Below, one piece after another: positions 39,138 through 49,848 of a DNA stretch of 64,000 nt. The notes below the pieces were generated by a model. That model had not been told where the DNA came from. It ran no database searches and saw only the letters and a program-made list of their open reading frames with translations. The number at the start of each line of letters is the position of its first letter. Within the stretch, counting starts at the first letter, position 1. The translations under genes and the position numbers were made by a program. The stretch comes from Novosphingobium nitrogenifigens DSM 19370. GTDB lineage: Bacteria > Pseudomonadota > Alphaproteobacteria > Sphingomonadales > Sphingomonadaceae. The stretch covers positions 463,796 through 527,795 of the forward strand of contig NZ_GL876933.1 in the NCBI RefSeq assembly GCF_000192575.1. Reading direction: 5' to 3'.

Positions 39138-40073
39138 ATGAAAATCATGTCGGGGAACGGCAACCTGCCGCTTGCACGGGCAGTCGCTGCCTATCTCGAA
39201 CTGCCGCTGACCGAGGCTGCGGTCCGGCGCTTTGCCGACGAGGAAGTCTTCGTCGAAATCCACGAGAACGTGCGTGGCGAGGACGTCTTCATCGTCCAGT
39301 CGACCAGCTTCCCGACCAATGACAACCTCATGGAACTGCTGATCTGCATCGATGCGCTGCGTCGCGCGTCGGCACGCCGCATCACCGCGGTGATCCCCTA
39401 TTTCGGCTATGCCCGCCAGGACCGGAAGCCCGGCCCGCGCACGCCGATCTCGGCCAAGCTGGTTGCCAACCTGATCACGACGGCAGGTGCTGACCGCGTT
39501 CTGGCGGTCGATCTTCACGCAGGGCAGATCCAGGGCTTCTTCGACATCCCGACCGACAACCTGTTTGCCGCGCCGACCATGGCTGCGGACATCCAGACCC
39601 GTTACGGCGGCGAGCCGCTGATGGTGGTGTCGCCCGACGTCGGCGGCGTCGTGCGCGCCCGTGCGCTGGCCAAGCGGCTCGACAACGCGCCGCTCGCCAT
39701 CGTCGACAAGCGTCGCGACCGTCCCGGCCAGTCCGAAGTGATGAACATCATCGGTGAAGTGAAGGATCGCATGTGCATCCTGATCGATGACATCATCGAT
39801 TCGGGCGGCACGCTGTGCAACGCTGCGCAGGCGCTGATGGATGCCGGGGCCAAGGGCGTTGCCGCCTACATCACTCACGGCGTCCTTTCGGGCGGTGCAG
39901 TGGCGCGCGTCGGCAATTCCGCGCTCAAGGAACTGGTCATCACCGACAGCATCCTGCCCACCGAAGCGACCCGCGAATGCAGCCGCATCCGCGTGCTGAC
40001 CATCGCGCCGCTGATCGGCGAAGCGATGCGTCGTATTGCCGACGAAAGCTCGGTCAGCTCGCTTTTCGACTGA
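39138..40073 (+). CDS. prs: Ribose-phosphate pyrophosphokinase
   Basis: Makes PRPP from ribose 5-phosphate and ATP in the cytoplasm. It is 311 residues from ATG 39138 ([20 protein letters not shown]), the normal size. The [39 protein letters not shown] segment, the [22 protein letters not shown]-synthetase signature, and the PRPP loop [14 protein letters not shown] are all present. The upstream open frame of 22 codons is not family sequence. Its 3' end overlaps the convergent AraC gene by 20 bases. Confidence 0.96.
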   Translation: MKIMSGNGNLPLARAVAAYLELPLTEAAVRRFADEEVFVEIHENVRGEDVFIVQSTSFPTNDNLMELLICIDALRRASARRITAVIPYFGYARQDRKPGPRTPISAKLVANLITTAGADRVLAVDLHAGQIQGFFDIPTDNLFAAPTMAADIQTRYGGEPLMVVSPDVGGVVRARALAKRLDNAPLAIVDKRRDRPGQSEVMNIIGEVKDRMCILIDDIIDSGGTLCNAAQALMDAGAKGVAAYITHGVLSGGAVARVGNSALKELVITDSILPTEATRECSRIRVLTIAPLIGEAMRRIADESSVSSLFD

Positions 40074-41079
40074 ATTCGGGAAGGGCGGTGCCGATCGGGT
40101 GCCGCCCTCCTGTTTCCGCCTTCCCCTCGCACATGACGTGATCGAGCCAGGGCGGTGCTTCGCCCGGACCGATGCGGGCGAGCAGTTCCAGCCGCCGTGC
40201 CTGCCGCGTTTCCAGCGACAGCGTCATCAAGGGTTGCGGTTGCGACACGAATTGACGCGGGCTCATCCCGATCAGCGCGGTGAAATCGCGGATCAGGTGG
40301 CTCTGGTCATAATAGCGAAGCATCAGCGCCTCGACCTCGCTGCGGTCGACGACCCCGCGCAGGCAGCTTGCCATGTCGAGCGTGCGGGCCCGCCGCAGAA
40401 CCTGTTTCGGCGTCATCCCGAAATCGCGCCGGACAATGCGTTCGAGCCTGCGCAGTTCGATCCCGTGCCGCTCGGCAAGATCGTGGACCGGTGTCGCGGG
40501 TTCTTCGTAACTCGCGCGTTCGAACCAGACCGAGACCGGATCGGGCGGCGGCGGAACCCGTTGGGCAATCAGCCTGCGCAAGGTCGCCTCCATGGCACGG
40601 CACCAGTCTTCGGGCGTCGCGTCGAGGTCCAGGCTGTCGAGCCATGGTCCCGGCGTCAGCCCGATGAGGCCCGGATCGGACAGGCGATCGACGATGTCGC
40701 CTTCGCCCGGACCGCCCAGGGCGCGGCAGGATCCGGGGCGCAGGGCGAATCCGACGCTGGTAAAGCCGCCCCGCACACTGACCGGCATCCGGCGGGTCTG
40801 CGGGCCGAACAGGATCAGCGCGCGGCCGCGCTGGACAAGGTCTCCGGCGCTTCGCGCGTGCCATTCGCCGTCGAGTTGGGCGCGAACCATCGCGTTTTCG
40901 CTGAACACCCCACAATCGAGCCGGTAGTCGGGCGGCGCATCGATGATCGAGACGTATAGGCGCGCCACCCAGGGCGCGAGGTCGCAGGCAGGCGCCCGGC
41001 TGTACGACAAAGGCTGGCCGTCACGGGCAACCGCGCTGCCCGGTGCAAGTCGTGGGTCGATCGCAGGCGATCGTCGCAT
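40054..41079 (-). CDS. AraC-family transcriptional regulator
   Basis: A 341-residue regulator. The C-terminal DNA-binding domain spans about residues 205-305, with the double helix-turn-helix visible in [43 protein letters not shown] and [22 protein letters not shown]. The first 195 residues are a cupin-like sensor domain of unclear ligand. It is convergent with prs, overlapping its 3' end by 20 bases, and divergent from hisN. No partner gene is obvious, so its target is unknown. Confidence 0.85.
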   Translation of the reverse strand: MRRSPAIDPRLAPGSAVARDGQPLSYSRAPACDLAPWVARLYVSIIDAPPDYRLDCGVFSENAMVRAQLDGEWHARSAGDLVQRGRALILFGPQTRRMPVSVRGGFTSVGFALRPGSCRALGGPGEGDIVDRLSDPGLIGLTPGPWLDSLDLDATPEDWCRAMEATLRRLIAQRVPPPPDPVSVWFERASYEEPATPVHDLAERHGIELRRLERIVRRDFGMTPKQVLRRARTLDMASCLRGVVDRSEVEALMLRYYDQSHLIRDFTALIGMSPRQFVSQPQPLMTLSLETRQARRLELLARIGPGEAPPWLDHVMCEGKAETGGRHPIGTALPEFSRKAS

Positions 41080-41228
41080 GTCCTTACGCGTTTCCCCCCT
41101 CGCGTCGCCATGGCTGTCTTGTCAATTCATGGGCGTTATCGAGGGCGCCGGTCAAGGGCGGGCGTCTTTTTCCCGACGGGACTTCGCTTCGCTTGACCTT
41201 GGCGCGGGGCCTTGTCAGGGAATCGGAC

Positions 41229-42008
41229 ATGAAGCTCGACGCCGAAATTGCTCTCGCCCATCGCCTTGCCGACGCTGCCGGCGAAGCGATCCGTCCCTGG
41301 TTCCGCGCCGTCGGTTTCGAGCGCAAGGGGGACAAGACCCCGGTGACGGCCGCCGACCGTGCCGCCGAAGAAGCGATGCGCGCGGTTCTTGCCGCCGAAA
41401 TGCCGACCGATGGCGTGATCGGCGAGGAATTCGGGATTTCCACCGGGACTTCGGGGCGCGAATGGGTGCTCGATCCCATCGACGGTACCACCGGTTTCGT
41501 CGCCGGGCGTCCGTTGTTCGGTACGCTGATCGCGCTGGTGGTCGACGGCTTCCCGGTTCTGGGCGTGATCGATCAGCCCATCCTCAAGGAACGCTGGGTC
41601 GGAGTGATCGGCCGGCCGACTTTGCTCAATGGTCGTCCGGTGCGGACCCGTGCCTGTTCCGCGTTGGCGGAAGCCTCGATCGCCACGACCGGCCCGCACT
41701 ATTTCAGCGACCATGACGGCGAACATTTCATGGCGCTGGCAGCGCAAACCGACCACAAGCGCATGGTCATGGGCGGCGACTGCTATAACTACGCCATGTT
41801 GGCGAGCGGCCATCTCGATATCGTGTGCGAATCCAACCTCAAGCTTTACGACTGGGCGGCGCTGGTGCCGGTGGTTGAAGGCGCGGGCGGGACCATGGCC
41901 GACTGGAACGGCGAACCGCTGCGCCAGGGTTCGAGCGGTCATGTGATTGCGCTGGGCGATCCTGCCCGGCTCGACGACGTGGTCGAGGCGCTCGCCTGCG
42001 GGCATTGA
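41229..42008 (+). CDS. hisN: Histidinol-phosphatase (inositol-monophosphatase family)
   Basis: A 259-residue Mg-dependent phosphatase. Metal-binding motifs are GEEFG and WVLDPIDGTTGF, with the C-terminal motif YDWAALVPVVEGAGG. Within the IMPase fold it best fits the HisN-type histidinol-phosphatase (start LDAEIALAHRLADAAGEAIRPWFR), the last phosphatase step of histidine synthesis. The ATG at 41229 gives the usual size; the frame open from 41043 is not family sequence. A role on other sugar or inositol phosphates cannot be excluded. Confidence 0.85.
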   Translation: MKLDAEIALAHRLADAAGEAIRPWFRAVGFERKGDKTPVTAADRAAEEAMRAVLAAEMPTDGVIGEEFGISTGTSGREWVLDPIDGTTGFVAGRPLFGTLIALVVDGFPVLGVIDQPILKERWVGVIGRPTLLNGRPVRTRACSALAEASIATTGPHYFSDHDGEHFMALAAQTDHKRMVMGGDCYNYAMLASGHLDIVCESNLKLYDWAALVPVVEGAGGTMADWNGEPLRQGSSGHVIALGDPARLDDVVEALACGH

Positions 42009-42115
42009 GCGTCTGGGCGCCTGGGTCCTCAAGACCACGCGCACCAATAGGAACTTGTCCCGGGCTGGTTTCATGTGCAACCAGCCCCGCTCGAATTCGA
42101 GCGAGAGGAAAGTCC

Positions 42116-43402
42116 ATGTCGAAATTGCGCCGCGCGATTGCCGTTCTTGCCACGACTGCACTGGTCGCATTGGCCCCCGGCGCGATGGCAAAGACAGTGG
42201 TCGTTCGCGCCGCGCACATGATCGACGTCATGGGCGGCAAGCGGGTCGATGACGCGCAAGTCGTCATTGCCGATGGGCGGATCACCGCCGTCGGGCACAA
42301 GGGCGACGCGGTTCCCGCCGATGCGCAAGTGATCGATCTGGGCGGGCGCACGTTGCTGCCCGGTCTTATCGACATGCACGTCCACCTGACCGGGGACCCG
42401 CGGTTCAGCGGTTATACCAGCCTTCAGTTCACCGATCAGTTCGCGACGGTCGTCGGCGTCGCCAATGCCCGTCGGACGCTGGAGGCGGGCTTTACCACCG
42501 TGCGCAACGTCGGTTCGGACGGGTTCGGCGACGTCGCCTTGCGTCAGGCGATCGACATCGATGAAATCCCCGGACCGCGCATCGTTACGGCGACGTACGC
42601 GCTGGGCACGACCGGCGGCCATTGCGACACCACCGAACTGCCGCCCGCGCTCGACCGCACCTGGCCCAACATTGCCAATTCGCCCGAGGAATTCCGCGCT
42701 CTGGTGCGCAAGATGCACAAGTACGGCGCACAAGTGATCAAGATCTGCGCGACCGGGGGCGTGCTTTCCAAGACCGACGCGGTCGGCGCGCAGCAGATGA
42801 CGTTCGAGGAAATGAAAGCCGTCGCGGACGAAGCGCACATGCTCGGCCTTCGGGTCGCGGCCCATGCCCACGGGACGCAGGGGATCAACACGGCCCTTCG
42901 CGCCGGGATCGACACCATCGAACATGCAAGCCTTGCCGACGCCGAGAGCTTCCGGCTGGCAAGGCAGATGGGCGCCGCGCTCGACATGGACATCTACAAC
43001 GACGACTACATCCTGTCCGAAGGCGCGAAGAACGGCGTGTTTCCCGAAAGCCTCGAAAAGGAACGCCTGATCGGTCGCAAGCAGCGCGAGACGTTCCGCG
43101 CGGCTCACGCGGCGGGCGTCACGCTGCTGTTCGGGACGGACGGCGGGGTCTATCCCAACGGCGACAATGCGCGTCAGTTCGCCAAGATGGTCGAATGGGG
43201 CATGACCCCGATCGAGGCGATCCAGGCCGCGACGACGACGGCAGCGAAATATCTCGACCGCACCGCCGATGTCGGCGCGATCGCGACGGGCCGCTATGGC
43301 GACCTGATCGCGGTCGACGGCGATCCGTTGGCCGATGTGCGGCAGCTTGAACATGTGACGTTCGTGATGAAGGGCGGCGAAGTCGTAAAAACGGCCGGTT
43401 GA
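42116..43402 (+). CDS. Exported metal-dependent amidohydrolase
   Basis: A 428-residue protein with a cleavable signal peptide (SKLRRAIAVLATTALVALAPGAMAKT), so it acts in the periplasm. It belongs to the imidazolonepropionase-like amidohydrolase group that includes Xaa-Pro dipeptidase-type enzymes. Metal ligands are in LIDMHVHLTGD (HxH), the VIKICATGGV segment (probable carboxylated Lys), AAHAHGTQGI (His), TIEHAS (His) and LLFGTDGGVYPNG (Asp). GAGAGGA lies upstream of the ATG at 42116. The substrate, probably a peptide or cyclic amide, is not known. Confidence 0.88.
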   Translation: MSKLRRAIAVLATTALVALAPGAMAKTVVVRAAHMIDVMGGKRVDDAQVVIADGRITAVGHKGDAVPADAQVIDLGGRTLLPGLIDMHVHLTGDPRFSGYTSLQFTDQFATVVGVANARRTLEAGFTTVRNVGSDGFGDVALRQAIDIDEIPGPRIVTATYALGTTGGHCDTTELPPALDRTWPNIANSPEEFRALVRKMHKYGAQVIKICATGGVLSKTDAVGAQQMTFEEMKAVADEAHMLGLRVAAHAHGTQGINTALRAGIDTIEHASLADAESFRLARQMGAALDMDIYNDDYILSEGAKNGVFPESLEKERLIGRKQRETFRAAHAAGVTLLFGTDGGVYPNGDNARQFAKMVEWGMTPIEAIQAATTTAAKYLDRTADVGAIATGRYGDLIAVDGDPLADVRQLEHVTFVMKGGEVVKTAG

Positions 43403-43463
43403 TCGGGTCTTTGGGATGAGAGTGGGGGCGGTTGCAATTGGGCGAGCGCGCGCCTAAATCGTG

Positions 43464-43556
43464 CGCAGCATCAAGAGTTGGAGTGCGACGCTCCGACGCC
43501 AACCTGCCGGCAACCGGGCAAGGTGGCGCCTTCCGCAAAAGGGGAAGGGATGTGGC
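43464..43556 (+). ncRNA. SAM riboswitch (S-box / SAM-I clan) in the metA leader
   Basis: The leader of metA carries the S-box core: GCATCAAGAG at the 5' side with the P1 partner GATG at 43549-43552 (pairing CATC at 43469-43472), a GGAG...CTCC stem, the highly conserved CCGGCAACC, then GGTGGCGCC-TTCC. Order and spacing fit a SAM-I-clan aptamer (SAM-I or SAM-IV type). It should lower metA expression when S-adenosylmethionine is plentiful. No clear terminator was seen before the GTG start, so control may be on translation. Confidence 0.8.
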
Positions 43557-43659
43557 CGCAGCGGCAACCAAGCGGAGCCAATGCCCCCATTCCCGTCTCT
43601 TTCTCCGGTCGCGGCGCGTCGCAGTTTTGGCTCATGCGCCAGTCAAGGAAACCTGCCTC

Positions 43660-44577
43660 GTGCCCATTCGCATTGCCGACAACCTGCCCGCCCGCCGCAC
43701 GCTCGAATCCGAAGGCGTGATCGTGATGGGCGAAAGCGAGGCGGCGCGGCAGGACATCCGGCCCTTGCGCATCGCGCTGCTCAACCTGATGCCCGATAAG
43801 ATCACCACCGAGACGCAGATCGCACGCCTGCTCGGCGCGACACCCTTGCAGGTGGAGCTCGAACTGCTGCGGATTTCCGGGCATGTCAGCAAGAATACCT
43901 CGGCGGGGCATCTCGCCGAATTCTATCGCCCCTGGGACGAAGTCCGCACCGAGAAATTCGACGGCCTGATCGTGACCGGGGCGCCGGTCGAAACCATTGC
44001 CTATACCGAAGTGACTTATTGGGACGAACTGCGCCAGATCTTTGACTGGAGCCAGACGCACGTCCATCACACGCTGACGATCTGCTGGGGCGCGATGGCT
44101 GCGCTCTATCACTTCCACGGCGTCGACAAGCATCCGCTGGAGGAAAAGGCCTCGGGCGTGTTCCCGCACTGGAACCGCGCTCCGGCGACGCCGTGGATGC
44201 GCGGGCTCCCTGACGTGTTCGACGTGCCCGTCTCGCGCTGGAGCGAAGTGCGGAGCGCGGATGTTCCGGCGTCAGCGGGACTGACCGTACTGGCCGAAAG
44301 CGATGAAACCGGGCTCAGCCTCTTGGCCGATCCGGCGCACCGTGCGCTCCACATGTTCAACCATCTCGAATATGACACGCTGACGCTCGCCCGCGAATTC
44401 GCGCGCGACGAAGGCGCCTATGTCCCCCGCCACTATTTCCCGGGTGACGATCCAAAGGCCAATCCGCTCAACACCTGGCGCGGGCACGGGCACATCCTGT
44501 TCGGCAACTGGATTAATCAGGTCTACCAGACGACGCCGTTCGATCTGGCTGATATCGGGGAACTGGTGGGAGCCTGA
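43660..44577 (+). CDS. metA: Homoserine O-acyltransferase (MetA family)
   Basis: Acylates homoserine, the first step toward methionine. The natural start is the GTG at 43660 (VPIRIADNLPARRTLESEGV), with AAGGAA upstream; family homology begins exactly there, although the frame is open from 43432. The product is 305 residues. Motifs include LRIALLNLMPDKITTETQIARLLGATPLQVE, the nucleophile Cys in LTICWGAMAAL, and HMFNHLEYDTLTL with the catalytic His/Glu. MetA members use succinyl- or acetyl-CoA, and sequence alone does not decide which. A SAM riboswitch precedes it. Confidence 0.93.
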   Translation: MPIRIADNLPARRTLESEGVIVMGESEAARQDIRPLRIALLNLMPDKITTETQIARLLGATPLQVELELLRISGHVSKNTSAGHLAEFYRPWDEVRTEKFDGLIVTGAPVETIAYTEVTYWDELRQIFDWSQTHVHHTLTICWGAMAALYHFHGVDKHPLEEKASGVFPHWNRAPATPWMRGLPDVFDVPVSRWSEVRSADVPASAGLTVLAESDETGLSLLADPAHRALHMFNHLEYDTLTLAREFARDEGAYVPRHYFPGDDPKANPLNTWRGHGHILFGNWINQVYQTTPFDLADIGELVGA

Positions 44578-44729
44578 ACCGGCCGCGCGGGTCTTGCGCG
44601 ACATGACTTGCCTTTTGTCGCCCCGGTGACTAAGGGCCGCACCTTCATCCGGCATGCCGCATGAGATTCGCCTGGCCACAAGGGCTGCCACGGCGGGTCG
44701 AGGCAGAGCCGAAACCCAAGGAGACGAAA

Positions 44730-44933
44730 ATGCCCAAGCTCAAGACCAAGAGCGGTGTGAAGAAGCGCTTCAAGATCACCGCTACCGGCAAGGTCAAGCA
44801 CGGCGTGGCCGGCAAGCGCCACCGCCTGATCAGCCACAACGCCAAGTACATCCGTCAGAACCGCGGTACCGACGTGATCTCCGATGCAGACGCACGGGTG
44901 ATCAAGAAGTGGGCGCCCTACGGGCTGAACTGA
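44730..44933 (+). CDS. rpmI: Ribosomal protein L35
   Basis: A 67-residue basic protein of the large ribosomal subunit ([47 protein letters not shown]), textbook L35. AAGGAGAC precedes the ATG. rplT follows after 12 bases. infC, which often precedes rpmI, is not adjacent here; metA is upstream instead. Confidence 0.97.
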   Translation: MPKLKTKSGVKKRFKITATGKVKHGVAGKRHRLISHNAKYIRQNRGTDVISDADARVIKKWAPYGLN

Positions 44934-44945
44934 GGAGACTGACAG

Positions 44946-45308
44946 ATGTCCCGTATCAAGCGCGGCACGACTACTCGTGCGAAGCACAAGCGCATTCTTG
45001 ACGCCGCCAAGGGTTACCGCGGTCGCCGCAAGAATACGATCCGCGTTGCCCGTCAGGCCGTCGAAAAGGCTGGCCAGTACGCTTACCGCGACCGCAAGAT
45101 CAAGAAGCGGAACTTCCGCGCTCTGTGGATCCAGCGCATCAACGCTGCGGTCCGTGCGGAAGGCCTCACCTATTCGCAGTTCATCCACGGCACCAAGCTT
45201 GCCGGGATCGAACTGGACCGCAAGTCGCTCGCCGATCTGGCGATGAACGAAGGTGGCGTGTTCACCGCGATCATCGCTCAGGCCAAGGCTGCCCTTCCGG
45301 CTGCCTGA
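44946..45308 (+). CDS. rplT: Ribosomal protein L20
   Basis: A 120-residue L20, an early assembly protein of the 50S subunit that binds 23S rRNA. It opens [51 protein letters not shown], the canonical RNA-binding N-terminus, and continues with [32 protein letters not shown] lies before the ATG. It forms an operon with rpmI and ends before a strong terminator, so pheST has its own promoter. Confidence 0.97.
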   Translation: MSRIKRGTTTRAKHKRILDAAKGYRGRRKNTIRVARQAVEKAGQYAYRDRKIKKRNFRALWIQRINAAVRAEGLTYSQFIHGTKLAGIELDRKSLADLAMNEGGVFTAIIAQAKAALPAA

Positions 45309-45330
45309 TCGCGCGGCATTTGCCGACAAC

Positions 45331-45366
45331 AAAAAGGCGTCGTCCCGTCGGGGCGGCGCTTTTTTG
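45331..45366 (+). terminator. Rho-independent terminator after rplT
   Basis: A stem of about 10 pairs (GCGTCGTCCC with GGGGCGGCGC, G-U pairs allowed) and a GTC loop is followed by a run of seven T residues. AAAAA precedes the stem. It ends the rpmI-rplT transcript. Confidence 0.85.
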
Positions 45367-45467
45367 TTATGCGTGTTCCCGTCGCAGTTCGGCGAGAGGG
45401 CCGGAATTGCACCAAAAACGCCGACCCGCTTGGAATTTGCCGCATTTGGCGCTAGCGGCTCGGCCCC

Positions 45468-46556
45468 ATGGAACAGCTCGATCAGACACTCGCGGCGATT
45501 GCCGCTGCCGACACGCTCGATGCCGTGGAAGCGATCCGCGTGGCCGCGCTCGGCAAGCAGGGGTGGGTTTCGGCCCTGCTGAAGACTCTGGGGCAGATGA
45601 GCCCCGAGGAACGCCAGAGCGAAGGCCCGCGCATCCACGCCGCTCGCGAAGCGGTGACGGCTGCTCTTGCCGATCGTCGCGCGGGGATCGAGGCGGCTGT
45701 TCTCGACGCGCGCCTTGCTGCTGAAACGGTCGACCTTTCCCTGCCCGCGCCCGCGCTTCCCAAGGGCAGCGTCCATCCGGTCAGCCAGGTCATGGACGAA
45801 CTCGCCGAGATTTTCGCGGACATGGGCTTTGCCGTCGCCAGCGGTCCCGAGATCGAGGACGACTGGCACAATTTTACCGCGCTCAACATGCCTGAAACGC
45901 ATCCGGCGCGCGCGATGCACGACACGTTCTATTTCCCCGACCGCGATGCGCAGGGGCGTTCGATGCTGTTGCGCACCCATACCTCGCCGGTGCAGATCCG
46001 CTCGATGCTGGCGCAGGGCGCGCCCTTGCGCATCATCGCGCCAGGCCGGGTCTATCGCTCGGACAGCGACGCGACGCACACGCCGATGTTCCACCAGATC
46101 GAAGGCCTGGTGATCGACAAGGGGATTCACCTCGGCCACCTCAAGTGGACGCTGGAAACCTTCCTCAAGGCCTTCTTCGAGCGGGACGACATCGTCCTGC
46201 GCCTGCGCCCGAGCTATTTCCCCTTCACCGAGCCTTCGGTCGAAGTGGACGTGGGCTATACGCTGGTCAACGGCAAGCGGGTGATCGGCGGGGGCGGGGA
46301 CGTTCCCGACGGCGGCTGGATGGAAGTGCTCGGCTCGGGCATGGTCAATCGCCGCGTGATCGAGGCGGGCGGGCTCGACCCCGATGAGTGGCAGGGTTTC
46401 GCATTCGGCACCGGCGTCGATCGCCTTGCCATGCTCAAATACGGGATGGACGATTTGCGCGCGTTCTTTGACGGCGATATTCGCTGGCTGTCGCACTATG
46501 GCTTTGCCGCGCTCGATGTACCGACGCTGTCGGGTGGCGTGGGAGTGCGGGCATGA
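45468..46556 (+). CDS. pheS: Phenylalanine--tRNA ligase alpha subunit
   Basis: The catalytic alpha chain of the alpha2-beta2 synthetase, 362 residues. The N-terminal coiled coil binds tRNA (residues about 1-85). Class II motif 1 surrounds [19 protein letters not shown]. Motif 2 is in [32 protein letters not shown], and motif 3 is [20 protein letters not shown]. It overlaps pheT by 4 bases (ATGA), so both chains are made together. I see no obvious Phe-rich leader peptide in the 100-base stretch upstream. Confidence 0.97.
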   Translation: MEQLDQTLAAIAAADTLDAVEAIRVAALGKQGWVSALLKTLGQMSPEERQSEGPRIHAAREAVTAALADRRAGIEAAVLDARLAAETVDLSLPAPALPKGSVHPVSQVMDELAEIFADMGFAVASGPEIEDDWHNFTALNMPETHPARAMHDTFYFPDRDAQGRSMLLRTHTSPVQIRSMLAQGAPLRIIAPGRVYRSDSDATHTPMFHQIEGLVIDKGIHLGHLKWTLETFLKAFFERDDIVLRLRPSYFPFTEPSVEVDVGYTLVNGKRVIGGGGDVPDGGWMEVLGSGMVNRRVIEAGGLDPDEWQGFAFGTGVDRLAMLKYGMDDLRAFFDGDIRWLSHYGFAALDVPTLSGGVGVRA

Positions 46557-48952
46557 AGTTCGCGCTGTCCTGGCTCAAGGCCTTCCTCGACACCGATGCC
46601 GATGCGGCGACGATCGCCCGCGCGCTCAACGGTCTCGGCCTTGAAATCGAAAGCGTCACCGACGTTGCGGCCGCTCTCACCAAGTTCCGCGTTGCGCGTG
46701 TCCTGACGGCGGACAAGCATCCGCAGGCGGACAAGCTGCAAGTGCTGTCGGTCGATCTGGGCGACGGCAATCCGTTGCAGGTCGTGTGCGGCGCCCCCAA
46801 TGCCCGTGCGGGCCTCATCGGCGTGCTCGGCTTGCCCGGCGCGGTGGTTCCGGCCAACGGCATGGAACTGCGCAAGAGCGCGATCCGTGGCGTCGAATCG
46901 AACGGCATGATGTGCTCGACCCGCGAACTGGGTCTTGGCGAAGAGCATGACGGGATCATCGAGCTTCCCGCCGATGCGACGCCGGGTGTCAGCTATGCCG
47001 ACTATCTCGGTTCCGACCCGGTCTTTGACGTGGCGATCACGCCCAACCGGCCCGATTGCATGGGTGTCTACGGCATTGCGCGCGACCTTGCCGCCGCCGG
47101 GATCGGCCGTCTCAAGCCGATTGCGACGACGCCGGTCGAAGGCAGCTATCCCTGCCCGGTCGAGATCCGCACCGAGGACGCCGAAGGGTGTCCGGCGTTC
47201 TTCGGACGCGTCATTCGCGGCGTGAAGAACGGTCCCAGCCCGCAGTGGCTGCAGGACGCTCTCAAGAGCGCGGGCCAGCGCCCGATTTCGGCTCTGGTCG
47301 ACATCACCAACTATGTGATGCTCGGCTACGGGCGTCCGGCCCATGCCTATGACCTTGCCACGCTTTCGGGCGCGGTCGTCGCGCGCAAGGCGAGGGACGG
47401 CGAAAAGGTTCTCGCGCTCAACGGTCGCGAATATGCGCTCGAACCGTGGATGACCGTCATTGCCGACGATGCCGGGGTGCATGACATCGCCGGGATCATG
47501 GGCGGCGAACATTCGGGATGCAGCGAGACGACCACCGACGTCCTGCTCGAAGTCGCCTATTTCGATCCAGCCGGGATTGCCCGTACCGGGCAGGCGCTGG
47601 CGCTGACGTCGGATGCACGCGGCCGTTTCGAGCGCGGTGTCGATACCGGTTTCCTCGATACCGGGCTCGATCTCCTGACCGGTCTGATCCTCGACATCTG
47701 TGGCGGGGAAGCAAGCCATGTCGTGCGGGCGGGCAAGGCTCCGGTCGCGGACAAGGTCGTTGATTATGCCCCGACGCTGGCTGCGCGGCTTGGCGGGGTC
47801 GACCTGCCCGACGACGAACAGCGCCGTATTCTGGCGGCGCTCGGCTTTGCGGTCAGCGGCGAGGGCGTCTGGAAAGTCGCCGTTCCCGGCTGGCGTCCGG
47901 ACATCGACGGCGCCCCCGACATTGTCGAGGAAGTGATTCGCGTTCACGGGCTCGATGCCGTGCCTTCGACGCCGCTGCCGCGTGCGGCGGGCGTTGCCAA
48001 GCCGACCGCGACTGCGGCCCAGTCGCTCGAGCGGCGCCTGCGTCGTGCCGCTGCCGCGCGCGGCGCGCATGAAGCGGTGACGTGGTCGTTCCTGCCCGAA
48101 GCGGAAGCGGCGCGGTTTGCCGATGGTGCCGATGCGCCCTGGGTTCTGGCCAATCCGATTTCGGAAGACCTGAAGGCCATGCGGCCCTCGCTCTTGCCGG
48201 GCCTGCTGTCGGCGGCACGCCGCAATCTCGACCGTGGCGCCACCAGCGTGCGCCTGTTCGAAATCGGCCGTCGCTATCTGCGCGGCGAAGGTGGTGCGAG
48301 CAACGAGGCGCCAAGCCTTGCCGTGGTTCTGGCCGGTGAACGCAGCGCGCGCGGCTGGGCGACGGGCAAAGCGGTGGCGTTCGACGCGTTCGATGCCAAG
48401 GCGGAGGCTCTCGCGCTTCTGGCCGAAGCCGGCGCGCCGGTCGACAACCTGCAAGTCATGGGCGAGGCGGGACCGCAGTTCCACCCCGGCCAGTCGGCGA
48501 CATTGCGCCTTGGCCCCAAGACGGTGCTGGCGCGCTTCGGCATGCTTCACCCCTCGACGCTCAAGGCTTTCGACTTGTCCGCGCCGGTTGCGGTGGTCGA
48601 ACTGTTCCTCGAACGCCTGCCGGGAAAGAAGGGCGCCTCGACGTTTGCGCGTGCGCCTTATGCGCCGCCCGTGCTTCAGGGGGTGACGCGCGACTTCGCG
48701 TTCCTGGTCCCGACCGATCGTCCGGCGGGCGATGTCGTGCGGTCGGTTCGCGGCGCGGACAAGGCGAACATCGTCGCAGTGCGCGTGTTCGACGACTTCC
48801 GCGGACAGGGCGTGGCCGAGGGCATGCGCAGTCTCGCGCTTGAAGTCACGCTGCAACCCGTCGACAAGAGCTATGACGAAGCCGCGCTCAAGGCGATTTC
48901 GGATCGAATCGTCGCGGCGGCTGCCAAGGTCGGAGCGACCTTGCGAGGGTAA
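46553..48952 (+). CDS. pheT: Phenylalanine--tRNA ligase beta subunit
   Basis: A 799-residue beta chain with the normal architecture: a tRNA-binding domain ([29 protein letters not shown]), then the B3/B4 editing domain, B5 ([30 protein letters not shown]), a degenerate catalytic-like core, and the C-terminal anticodon-binding FDX domain ([33 protein letters not shown]). It edits mischarged Tyr-tRNA-Phe and binds tRNA. It overlaps pheS and is followed after 11 bases by the aldose epimerase gene, so read-through is likely. Confidence 0.97.
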   Translation: MKFALSWLKAFLDTDADAATIARALNGLGLEIESVTDVAAALTKFRVARVLTADKHPQADKLQVLSVDLGDGNPLQVVCGAPNARAGLIGVLGLPGAVVPANGMELRKSAIRGVESNGMMCSTRELGLGEEHDGIIELPADATPGVSYADYLGSDPVFDVAITPNRPDCMGVYGIARDLAAAGIGRLKPIATTPVEGSYPCPVEIRTEDAEGCPAFFGRVIRGVKNGPSPQWLQDALKSAGQRPISALVDITNYVMLGYGRPAHAYDLATLSGAVVARKARDGEKVLALNGREYALEPWMTVIADDAGVHDIAGIMGGEHSGCSETTTDVLLEVAYFDPAGIARTGQALALTSDARGRFERGVDTGFLDTGLDLLTGLILDICGGEASHVVRAGKAPVADKVVDYAPTLAARLGGVDLPDDEQRRILAALGFAVSGEGVWKVAVPGWRPDIDGAPDIVEEVIRVHGLDAVPSTPLPRAAGVAKPTATAAQSLERRLRRAAAARGAHEAVTWSFLPEAEAARFADGADAPWVLANPISEDLKAMRPSLLPGLLSAARRNLDRGATSVRLFEIGRRYLRGEGGASNEAPSLAVVLAGERSARGWATGKAVAFDAFDAKAEALALLAEAGAPVDNLQVMGEAGPQFHPGQSATLRLGPKTVLARFGMLHPSTLKAFDLSAPVAVVELFLERLPGKKGASTFARAPYAPPVLQGVTRDFAFLVPTDRPAGDVVRSVRGADKANIVAVRVFDDFRGQGVAEGMRSLALEVTLQPVDKSYDEAALKAISDRIVAAAAKVGATLRG

Positions 48953-48963
48953 AGGGAGTGGCT

Positions 48964-49848
48964 ATGGCGGATGAACTGGTTGCAATCGGCTCGGACAGGC
49001 TGACCGCGCAGATTCATCCGCTGGGTGCCGAACTCTGGTCGCTCCGCGATGCGGAAGGCCGGGACTACATGACCGATGCCGACCCGGCGTTCTGGAGCGG
49101 GCATGCCCCGTTGCTGTTCCCGGTGGTCGGCTCGCTCGTCGACGACCGGCTGGTGGTCGAGGGCAAGGCCTATTCCCTGCCGCGTCACGGCTTTGCCCGG
49201 CGCAGCCTTTTCACGTGCGTGGAGCAGGGCGCGGATCACGTCCGTTTTCACCTTGCCGACAGTGATGAGACCCGCGCGGTCTATCCTTTCGCGTTCACGC
49301 TCGACATGACCTTTCGCGTCGAGGGTTGGCGCCTTGCCATGACCGCAACGGTCGGCAATCCCGGTGACCGGCCGCTCCCGTTCAGTTTCGGCTATCATCC
49401 CGCCTTTGCCTGGCCTCTGCCGGGCGGTGCCGACAAGGCCGCGCACAAGCTGGTCTTTGCGCAGGATGAGCCACAGCCGATCCGGCGCGTGAGCCGTGAC
49501 GCCGGGCTGCTCTTGCCGCAAGCCGAGGCAACGCCGGTCAAGGGGCGCGAACTGGCGCTCGACGAAGCCCTGTTCCGCGCCGATGCCGTGATCTGGACCG
49601 AGCTTGCCGGGCGGAGCCTCTCCTATGGGGCGCCAGGCGGCACCTGGCTCGACATCGATTTTCCCGACATGCCCATGCTCGGGCTCTGGCAGGTGCCCGG
49701 CGCGCGCTATATCTGCATCGAACCCTGGCAGGGCCATGCCGATCCCGAAGGGTTCACGGGCGAATTCGTCGAAAAACCCGGCATCGTCACGCTGGCGCCG
49801 GGGGCTTCGCGCGATTTCCGCATGGATGTGACGGTGAGGGTGTCGTGA
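48964..49848 (+). CDS. Aldose 1-epimerase family protein
   Basis: A protein of about 294 residues in the galactose-mutarotase-like fold. Recognisable parts are LVAIGSDRLTAQIHPLGAELWSLRDAEGRDYMTDADPAFWSGHAPLLFPVVGSL, LPRHGFARR and SFGYHPAFAWPLPGG (catalytic His region), and YICIEPWQGHADPEGF (catalytic Glu region). The ATG at 48964 has GGAG at good spacing; a GTG two codons earlier is also possible. It overlaps the next gene by 4 bases. It interconverts sugar anomers, possibly of a phosphorylated hexose; the substrate is not fixed. Confidence 0.85.
   Translation: MADELVAIGSDRLTAQIHPLGAELWSLRDAEGRDYMTDADPAFWSGHAPLLFPVVGSLVDDRLVVEGKAYSLPRHGFARRSLFTCVEQGADHVRFHLADSDETRAVYPFAFTLDMTFRVEGWRLAMTATVGNPGDRPLPFSFGYHPAFAWPLPGGADKAAHKLVFAQDEPQPIRRVSRDAGLLLPQAEATPVKGRELALDEALFRADAVIWTELAGRSLSYGAPGGTWLDIDFPDMPMLGLWQVPGARYICIEPWQGHADPEGFTGEFVEKPGIVTLAPGASRDFRMDVTVRVS

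Noticed and set aside
46496..48856. Very long open frame antisense to pheT
   Set aside because: It is the complement of a well-supported gene in GC-rich DNA, its product is Arg/Gly/His-rich without domains, and it has no ribosome site. The same reasoning removes long antisense frames over glnD, hsdR, petABC and amtB.
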